This document shows positions 1 through 5,253 of a DNA stretch of 7,401 bases, in pieces. Location of the stretch: contig CAIMMA010000472.1 of assembly GCA_903842475.1 (NCBI GenBank), forward strand, positions 1 to 7,401, read 5' to 3'. The translations under genes and the position numbers were made by a program. Numbering within the stretch: the first letter of the stretch is position 1; every line of letters begins with the position of its first letter. Under the pieces are notes generated by a model. That model ran no database searches. It was not told the DNA's origin and worked only from the letters and a program-made list of their open reading frames with translations. This stretch comes from an uncultured bacterium (GTDB lineage Bacteria; Desulfobacterota; Desulfobulbia; Desulfobulbales; Desulfobulbaceae).

Positions 1-273
1 CCGCGCCGAACCAAAGGCGGGAGAGTCGCCGACCACGACCTGCGCCCCCTGTTCCAGAAACCAGCGGGCTACGGCCACCAGAATCCGGCCATCGGTACAG
101 GGCAGCGGTCCGTTCCTGGCGGTGATTAAATTAGGTTTGAGCAGAATCCGGGCGGTCCGCAAGGAACCCGGATCGACCAACAAAGACAGCAGCCGATCAA
201 CTGCCTCGTCAAGTTGGGGTTGCTGATAGCTCGACTGCGATGCCAAGGCGACGACGGTACTGTTGAGTTGCAT
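1..273 (-). CDS. DUF362 domain protein, N-terminal fragment (runs off the left edge)
   Basis: The first 91 codons of a minus-strand gene begin at ATG 271-273 and stay open to the window edge, so the C-terminus is missing. The visible part has an N-terminal VVALA strand, a helix with DEAVDRLL, then ARILLKPNLI (about residues 42-51), and a later strand VVVGDSPAFG (about residues 80-89). The LLKPNL and VGDSP motifs are characteristic of DUF362, a family of poorly understood function, some members of which carry ferredoxin-like 4Fe-4S modules in parts not visible here. The ATG is chosen because family members start just before the first strand. No Shine-Dalgarno sequence precedes it: the U-tract of an intrinsic terminator ends 5 nt upstream. 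A sigma-54 promoter lies about 77 bp upstream. The family call rests on remembered motifs; no biochemical role can be assigned. Confidence 0.8.
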   Translation of the reverse strand, partial: MQLNSTVVALASQSSYQQPQLDEAVDRLLSLLVDPGSLRTARILLKPNLITARNGPLPCTDGRILVAVARWFLEQGAQVVVGDSPAFGSAR

Positions 274-278
274 AGCTT

Positions 279-316
279 AAAAAAAAACCGGCCCAACCCA
301 CAAGGGGTCGAGCCGG
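279..316 (-). terminator. Strong intrinsic terminator directly upstream of the DUF362 ATG
   Basis: Read on the minus strand, CCGGCTCGACCC (316-305) pairs with GGGTTGGGCCGG (299-288) over 12 bp with two G-U wobbles. The loop is 5 nt (304-300), and nine uninterrupted T residues follow (287-279). This is a textbook rho-independent terminator for leftward transcription. It could end serA read-through, end a short sigma-54 transcript, or act as an attenuator of the DUF362 gene, whose ATG starts 5 nt after the T-run. On the plus strand the hairpin is followed by A residues, so it would not work in that direction. Confidence 0.85.
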
Positions 317-339
317 AAAAGGAGAGAAGAGATGAAGTG
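279..339 (-). ncRNA. Candidate sigma-54-dependent small RNA or attenuated leader, about 60 nt
   Basis: A start near 339 is predicted by counting 12 nt from the GC of the -24/-12 promoter at 350-365. The transcript would then be about 61 nt and end in the U9 terminator. Its 5' half (339-317) is almost pure pyrimidine after the first bases and contains TCTTCTCTCCTTTT, complementary to AAGGAG-type ribosome binding sites. The 3' half is the terminator hairpin. C/U-rich single-stranded seeds plus a U-tailed terminator are typical of trans-acting bacterial sRNAs. The same layout could instead be the leader of the DUF362 mRNA with conditional termination. No known RNA family was recognised. The existence of this RNA is inferred from promoter and terminator alone. 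Confidence 0.4.
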
Positions 340-349
340 CTTCTAATGA

Positions 350-365
350 TGCACCCTTCGTGCCA
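350..365 (-). promoter_or_regulatory. Sigma-54 (RpoN) -24/-12 promoter
   Basis: The minus strand reads TGGCACGAAGGGTGCA. The RpoN consensus is TGGCACR-N4-TTGCW, with an invariant GG and GC 10 nt apart. Here the whole -24 block TGGCACG is perfect, the GG-to-GC spacing is exact, and the -12 block is GTGCA, one substitution from TTGCA. Expected transcription start is about 338-340, leftward towards the terminator and the DUF362 gene. Sigma-54 promoters need an enhancer-binding activator; none is encoded in the window and no activator site could be identified with confidence. Confidence 0.75.
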
Positions 366-597
366 TTTCTTGAAAAGAACTGGATCGAAAGATTTTAGCT
401 GTAATATTGGGACAGTAAAGCCAATAGCACTATAACTGGTAGGTTAGAAGCAACACTAAAAAGTACAATTTATTATATCGGTCGGGCCGATCGATCAACG
501 GAACTCAAAAAACAAGTAAGTTATTTCTTACAGTTAGGTGGAAATATTTCAGGAACAATAATTCCGTCCCCCGGGCTCCGAACTGGGTATTTTTTAC
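366..597. other. AT-rich non-coding stretch between serA and the DUF362 promoter
   Basis: Together with the sites at 279-365 this is a 324-bp gene-free gap, clearly more AT-rich than the flanking genes. No credible ORF is seen. It contains a dyad GTAAG-N6-CTTAC (516-531), a GATCGATC palindrome (489-496) and an exact TATAAT on the minus strand (rc of 472-477) with a poor TTGATC box (493-498) at a short 15-bp spacing, which is weak as a sigma-70 promoter. Enhancer sites for the sigma-54 promoter would be expected around here. No clear terminator follows serA: the GC-rich stretch at 565-585 has no leftward T-run. Confidence 0.5.
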
Positions 598-1797
598 TCA
601 CCCCCGGCCACGGATCTCCAACGGAATCACCCGTACCCGCAGCACCCCTTCCTGCTGGGTGATCTTGTCCTGCACCGCCTCGGATACCGGCCCGGCGCAG
701 TCGATGATGTTGTACCCCAGGGTGCCGTTGCTCTTGTTGGTATAGTTCATGATGTTGATCTTCTCGTTGCCCAGCAGGTTACTGATCAGGCCGATCATGC
801 CGGGCTGATCCCGGTTGATCACGGTCAATCGGGTGTGGACATCGACGGTGGGAATGATCTCCACATTGGGAAAGTTGACGCTATGGACGATGTTACCGAA
901 CTCAAGATAGTTCTTCAACTCGCTGACCGCCATGGTGGCGCAGTTTTCTTCGGACTCCGAGGTGGAGGCCCCCAGGTGCGGGGTCACCAGGATTTTGTCA
1001 TGGCCGATAAATTTAACCGAAGGGAAATCGGAGATATGGCCCCGGAGTTTGCCGCTGGCCAGCGACGCCAGCACCGCATCCTCGTCGATGATCGGGCCGC
1101 GGGCGTAGTTGACAAGCACCGCGCCGTCCTTGACGAACTCCAGGAAATCCTTTTCGGTCACATAACTGCGGGTGTTCTTGTTGAGCGGGATATGGACGGA
1201 GATGAAGTCGGCGTTGCAGAGGGCTTCGCGGCGGCTGCGGGCCAGGGTCACCTGGGCGTCGAGGTAATGGATGTTATCGAGTGCCGGAAACGGATCGAAA
1301 CCCAGCACCCGCATGCCATGGTGCAGCCCGGCGTTGGCGACGCCGATACCGATCTTACCCAGGCCGATCACCGCCAGGGTCTTACCGGCCATTTCCTCGC
1401 CCTTGAAGATCTTCTTGCGGGCTTCAACCTCCTTGTTGATCTCCTCGTCGTTCATCCCGGAGAGTCCTTTGCAAAAATCAATGCTCTTCTCGACGTTGCG
1501 CAGCCAGATGCCCAACGAGGTGTAAACCAGTTCGACCACGGCATTGGCGTTGGCGCCCGGGGTGTTGAACACGCAAATCCCCTTTTCCGAGGCCTCTTCC
1601 ACCGGGATATTATTGACCCCGGCTCCTGCCCGGGCCACGGCCAGTAACTCTGGATAGGCGTTCAGGTCCACCTTGGAACTGCGCACCACGATGCCCTCGG
1701 GATGGACCTCGTCGGCGCTGACGGCAAATCGCTCGGTGAACAACGACAACCCTTCTTTAGCGATGGCGTTGATGGTCTTAATTCTAAATTGTTTCAT
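598..1797 (-). CDS. serA: D-3-phosphoglycerate dehydrogenase, short lysine type with ACT domain
   Basis: Cytosolic enzyme oxidising 3-phosphoglycerate to 3-phosphohydroxypyruvate with NAD+, the first step of serine synthesis. The protein is 399 aa. An N-terminal substrate-domain half has RAGAGVNNIP (about 56-65) and FNTPGANANAV (77-87). The Rossmann domain has VIGLGKIG (143-150) and the NAD-ribose aspartate D168 in GFDPF. Catalytic R233 (NYARGP) and H274 (TPHLGAST) are present. The canonical 2-hydroxyacid dehydrogenase glutamate is absent; K262 lies near its place, as in the lysine-type PGDHs described in Entamoeba and seen in Bacteroidetes-like sequences. An ACT domain spans about 323-392 (LTVINRDQPGMIG), suggesting amino-acid feedback, probably by serine. 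ATG 1797 is chosen over an in-frame start at 1875 because AAGGA (1805-1809) lies 7 nt upstream and homologues begin at MKxF. The upstream extension has no family similarity. No serC or serB is nearby. Confidence 0.9.
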   Translation of the reverse strand: MKQFRIKTINAIAKEGLSLFTERFAVSADEVHPEGIVVRSSKVDLNAYPELLAVARAGAGVNNIPVEEASEKGICVFNTPGANANAVVELVYTSLGIWLRNVEKSIDFCKGLSGMNDEEINKEVEARKKIFKGEEMAGKTLAVIGLGKIGIGVANAGLHHGMRVLGFDPFPALDNIHYLDAQVTLARSRREALCNADFISVHIPLNKNTRSYVTEKDFLEFVKDGAVLVNYARGPIIDEDAVLASLASGKLRGHISDFPSVKFIGHDKILVTPHLGASTSESEENCATMAVSELKNYLEFGNIVHSVNFPNVEIIPTVDVHTRLTVINRDQPGMIGLISNLLGNEKINIMNYTNKSNGTLGYNIIDCAGPVSEAVQDKITQQEGVLRVRVIPLEIRGRG

Positions 1798-1825
1798 GAT
1801 ATGGTCCTTATTAAAAGATGAAAAC

Positions 1826-1859
1826 AAAAAAAATCTCAGGTGAAAGGCGCCCCACCCTG
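1826..1859 (-). promoter_or_regulatory. Possible weak attenuator hairpin in the serA leader
   Basis: On the minus strand CAGGGTG (1859-1853) can pair with CACCTG (1842-1837) with one bulged G, around a loop containing GGCGCC. The sequence then reads AGA and eight T residues (1833-1826). This resembles an intrinsic terminator but the stem is short and bulged. It lies 16 nt before the serA Shine-Dalgarno, so it could attenuate serA or be incidental. Confidence 0.25.
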
Positions 1860-1978
1860 TCAGCCCGATCGGCATCCAGCCCCCCCCCGGTGGATAAGGC
1901 GACGGAAAAAAACAAAATCAGCACAACCCCAGATAGGTTCCGGACAACGACCTTGATACCTTCAAAAAAAAGGAAAAA

Positions 1979-2006
1979 CCTACATCTAATCACCGCTTTG
2001 TGTCAA
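1979..2006 (-). promoter_or_regulatory. Candidate sigma-70 promoter for serA
   Basis: The minus strand has a perfect -35 TTGACA (rc of 2001-2006). At 16 bp spacing the -10 hexamer would be TGTAGG (rc of 1979-1984), only three of six matches. A palindrome CCGCCGGCGG (2016-2025) lies 9 bp upstream and could be an operator. Transcription from here would give a leader of about 175 nt before serA. The -35 is strong and the -10 poor, so confidence is low. Confidence 0.35.
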
Positions 2007-2178
2007 GACAAGAGTCCGCCGGCGGCCCAACCAAATGCGCAACGTCCCCGGCAGTGTCTTTTTTCCTTACAAATCCAGGACGTCCCCGCAAACCCAAAAT
2101 TCCTGTACTCCGGACTCGGACCACGGGCAGAAACGACCAAAATGCAGAACATTCATTTCCTCACGCCCAGGGATTTTC

Positions 2179-2208
2179 AATCCAGACGAATCAGACCAAC
2201 GCTGGATT
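2179..2208 (-). repeat. Stem-loop abutting the folP stop codon
   Basis: On the minus strand AATCCAGCG (2208-2200) pairs with CG-T-CTGGATT (2188-2179), nine pairs with one bulged T and an 11-nt loop. It starts at the base after the folP TGA (2211-2209). No T-run follows, so it is not a typical intrinsic terminator; it may protect the folP mRNA 3' end or assist Rho-independent pausing. Confidence 0.5.
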
Positions 2209-3003
2209 TCAAGCAAGGGCCGCAGCGAGCGCTAGGGCGCCAATCGTCGAGCGAACATTATGCACCCGGACGATATCGACTCTCTGGAAGGCGCAAAAAG
2301 CGGAGACCACGGCGGTGGGGCAGTCACGCTCCGATACCGGAATATCCAGCAGTTGCCCCAGAAACGACTTGCGGCTATGGCCGATGAGCACCGGGCAGTC
2401 GTGTTGCTTGAAGGCTGAGATATTGCGTAAAATAGTCAGATTATGCTCCAAAGTTTTACCGAAACCGATGCCGGGATCAACGATGATCCGCTCTCGATTG
2501 ATCCCCTGCTGCTCCATCCAGGCTATCCTTTCGGTAAAGAATGCGTTGATCTCCGTCACTACATCCTGATAACGGGGGCTGACCTGCATATCGTCGGGAC
2601 GTCCCTGCATGTGCATGATGATCACCGGCCCGGCGTACGAACGAACCACCTCGACCATGGCCGGATCGTGACGCAGGGCCGAGATATCATTAACCATAGT
2701 GGCCCCGGCGGCCAGCGCTGCACGGGCCACCACCGCCTTAGTGGTGTCGATGGAAATAGGGATGGCGCTGCGTTCGCGGATTTTCCGGATTGCCGGAAGC
2801 ACCCGCGCCATTTCCTCCTCCGCGCTCACCGGCTCGGCAAAGGGTCGCGACGATTCGCCGCCGACATCGATAATATCGGCCCCCTCGGCCAGCAACTGTT
2901 CGATGCGGGCCGTGAGCGCCGCTTCGCTGGTCCAGCACCCGCCATCGGAAAACGAATCCGGGGTGAGGTTAAGAATACCCATGATTTGTGGTTTTTTACC
3001 CAT
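2209..3003 (-). CDS. folP: Dihydropteroate synthase
   Basis: Cytosolic TIM-barrel enzyme condensing 6-hydroxymethyl-7,8-dihydropterin pyrophosphate with p-aminobenzoate to give 7,8-dihydropteroate in folate synthesis; it is the sulfonamide target. The 264-aa protein is slightly shorter than the usual 270-285 but complete. Visible signatures are GILNLTPDSFSDGG (9-22, N12), DVGGESSRP (46-54), ISIDTTKA (D86), NDISAL (N105), DPGIGFGK (177-183), GHSRKSF (K212) and RVHNV (R246, H248), covering the pterin-binding and phosphate-binding residues known from E. coli FolP. The start is ATG 3003 because GGGAGG (3016-3011) lies 7 nt upstream; an intervening ATG at 3010 is out of frame and stops after four codons. 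A terminator separates it from ftsH and a sigma-54-like promoter precedes it, so it is probably its own transcription unit, although ftsH-folP adjacency occurs in other bacteria. Confidence 0.97.
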   Translation of the reverse strand: MGKKPQIMGILNLTPDSFSDGGCWTSEAALTARIEQLLAEGADIIDVGGESSRPFAEPVSAEEEMARVLPAIRKIRERSAIPISIDTTKAVVARAALAAGATMVNDISALRHDPAMVEVVRSYAGPVIIMHMQGRPDDMQVSPRYQDVVTEINAFFTERIAWMEQQGINRERIIVDPGIGFGKTLEHNLTILRNISAFKQHDCPVLIGHSRKSFLGQLLDIPVSERDCPTAVVSAFCAFQRVDIVRVHNVRSTIGALALAAALA

Positions 3004-3031
3004 GTTTCATCCTCCCGGATTCGATGCCCCT

Positions 3032-3047
3032 AGCAAATAAACAGCCA
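3032..3047 (-). promoter_or_regulatory. Candidate sigma-54 -24/-12 promoter for folP
   Basis: The minus strand reads TGGCTGTTTATTTGCT, preceded by T. Against TGGCACR-N4-TTGCW, the TTGGC and TTGCT blocks and the 10-nt GG-to-GC spacing are exact; positions 5 and 6 (AC in the consensus) are TG. The predicted start near 3021 would leave an 18-nt leader carrying the folP Shine-Dalgarno. The placement is ideal, but sigma-54 control of a folate housekeeping gene is unexpected and no activator site is evident. Confidence 0.45.
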
Positions 3048-3056
3048 ACCTACCGC

Positions 3057-3157
3057 CTGCAGGAGCCCACCCCTGTGGGCGACAGTACCTCTCCTTACCA
3101 AGGCCAGCAGATCATCCACCTGAACAGGATTTCGCCCACGGGGGTGTGCTCCTACAG
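3057..3157. repeat. Paired inverted REP-like element (BIME-like)
   Basis: Two 25-bp arms face each other across 51 bp. The left arm (3057-3081) and the reverse complement of the right arm (3133-3157) agree at 22 of 25 positions. Each arm has the form CTGYAGGAGC followed by its own small hairpin: GCCCAC-CCCT-GTGGGC in the left arm and GCACAC-CCCC-GTGGGC in the right. A GTAG/GGAG-type foot next to a short GC palindrome, with two units head to head, is the layout of REP sequences mobilised by RAYT (TnpA-REP) transposases. Only this pair is seen in the window and no RAYT gene is present. Confidence 0.7.
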
Positions 3158-3215
3158 AACAACCGAAGCTTTTCCAGAAGACTATCTGGTGGCCATTGCA
3201 GCCCGCTCGGAGCTC

Positions 3216-3265
3216 TTAATAAAAAAGGGTGGGCTGAATTTCCCGCAGAAAATTCAGCCCACCCT
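3216..3265 (-). terminator. Intrinsic terminator of ftsH
   Basis: On the minus strand AGGGTGGGCTGAATTT (rc of 3265-3250) pairs perfectly with the arm at 3241-3226 over 16 bp, with an 8-nt loop (3249-3242). TTTTTATT (3225-3218) follows. It begins 23 nt after the ftsH stop codon. The stem is long and perfect, so ftsH transcription should end here and folP should need its own promoter. Confidence 0.92.
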
Positions 3266-3288
3266 GAGCCCTGACCACAACCTGAGTT

Positions 3289-5151
<1,863 letters not shown>

Positions 5152-5253
5152 AAATCATCTCCAAGAAATCATCGTCAAGAGAAGGCGACAACCTGTTTCG
5201 CAGCTTTCCCCAGCATCTTCGGTTTAACGGATTACAGTAACACCGATTTTCGT
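5152..5253. other. carB-ftsH intergenic gap
   Basis: This 102-bp gap contains the ftsH Shine-Dalgarno GGAG (5159-5162). No hairpin with a U-tract follows carB and no convincing sigma-70 or heat-shock promoter was found, so read-through from carB into ftsH is plausible. An ATG (5158-5156) overlaps the spacer of the ftsH ribosome binding site, but it is out of frame and directly abuts the Shine-Dalgarno. Confidence 0.4.

Larger units (their letters stand above)
1798..2208. other. 411-bp non-coding region: serA promoter/leader and folP 3' flank
   Basis: No convincing gene is seen. On the minus strand, from folP to serA, it holds a hairpin against the folP stop (2179-2208), a 9-bp direct repeat ACGTCCCCG (plus-strand 2080-2088 and 2042-2050), a perfect palindrome CCGCCGGCGG (2016-2025), a TTGACA box (2001-2006), three U-runs of seven or eight, a G9 run (1880-1888), a weak hairpin followed by U8 (1826-1859), and the serA Shine-Dalgarno AAGGA (1805-1809). 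A 60-codon GTG-start ORF (1993-1811) has no Shine-Dalgarno and homopolymer-driven composition, and was not accepted as a gene. Confidence 0.5.

Noticed and set aside
317..346. Plus-strand AAGGAG followed by ATG at 332, a 4-codon frame
   Set aside because: A good ribosome-binding-like sequence, but the frame stops after four codons. The purine tract is better explained as the complement of the C/U-rich segment on the minus strand.
472..498. Minus-strand sigma-70 promoter TTGATC-N15-TATAAT
   Set aside because: The -10 is perfect but the -35 matches poorly and the spacing is 15 bp, in AT-rich DNA where TATAAT arises readily; not listed as a promoter.
569..596. Plus-strand terminator-like sequence CCCGG...CTGGG followed by TATTTTTT
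   Set aside because: Only five pairs with one wobble, and there is no plus-strand gene to terminate; it points into the 3' end of serA.
835..1647. 270-codon plus-strand open frame opposite serA
   Set aside because: It is antisense to a clear serA, with His/Gly/Asp-rich composition typical of reverse-strand shadow frames in GC-rich genes, and shows no recognisable domain.
1798..1875. 26-residue N-terminal extension of SerA to an in-frame start at 1875
   Set aside because: The extension has no similarity to PGDH N-termini, while ATG 1797 has AAGGA at 7 nt and gives the expected MKxF start.
1811..1993. 60-codon minus-strand GTG frame with a hydrophobic stretch just before serA
   Set aside because: No Shine-Dalgarno before the GTG, and its residues come largely from U and G homopolymer runs (strings of Phe and Gly). 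It could be a small membrane peptide, but the evidence is too thin.
5221..5250. Possible hairpin downstream of carB (GGTGTTA/TTAAACC)
   Set aside because: Two mismatches in seven pairs and no T-run on the minus strand; not a terminator.
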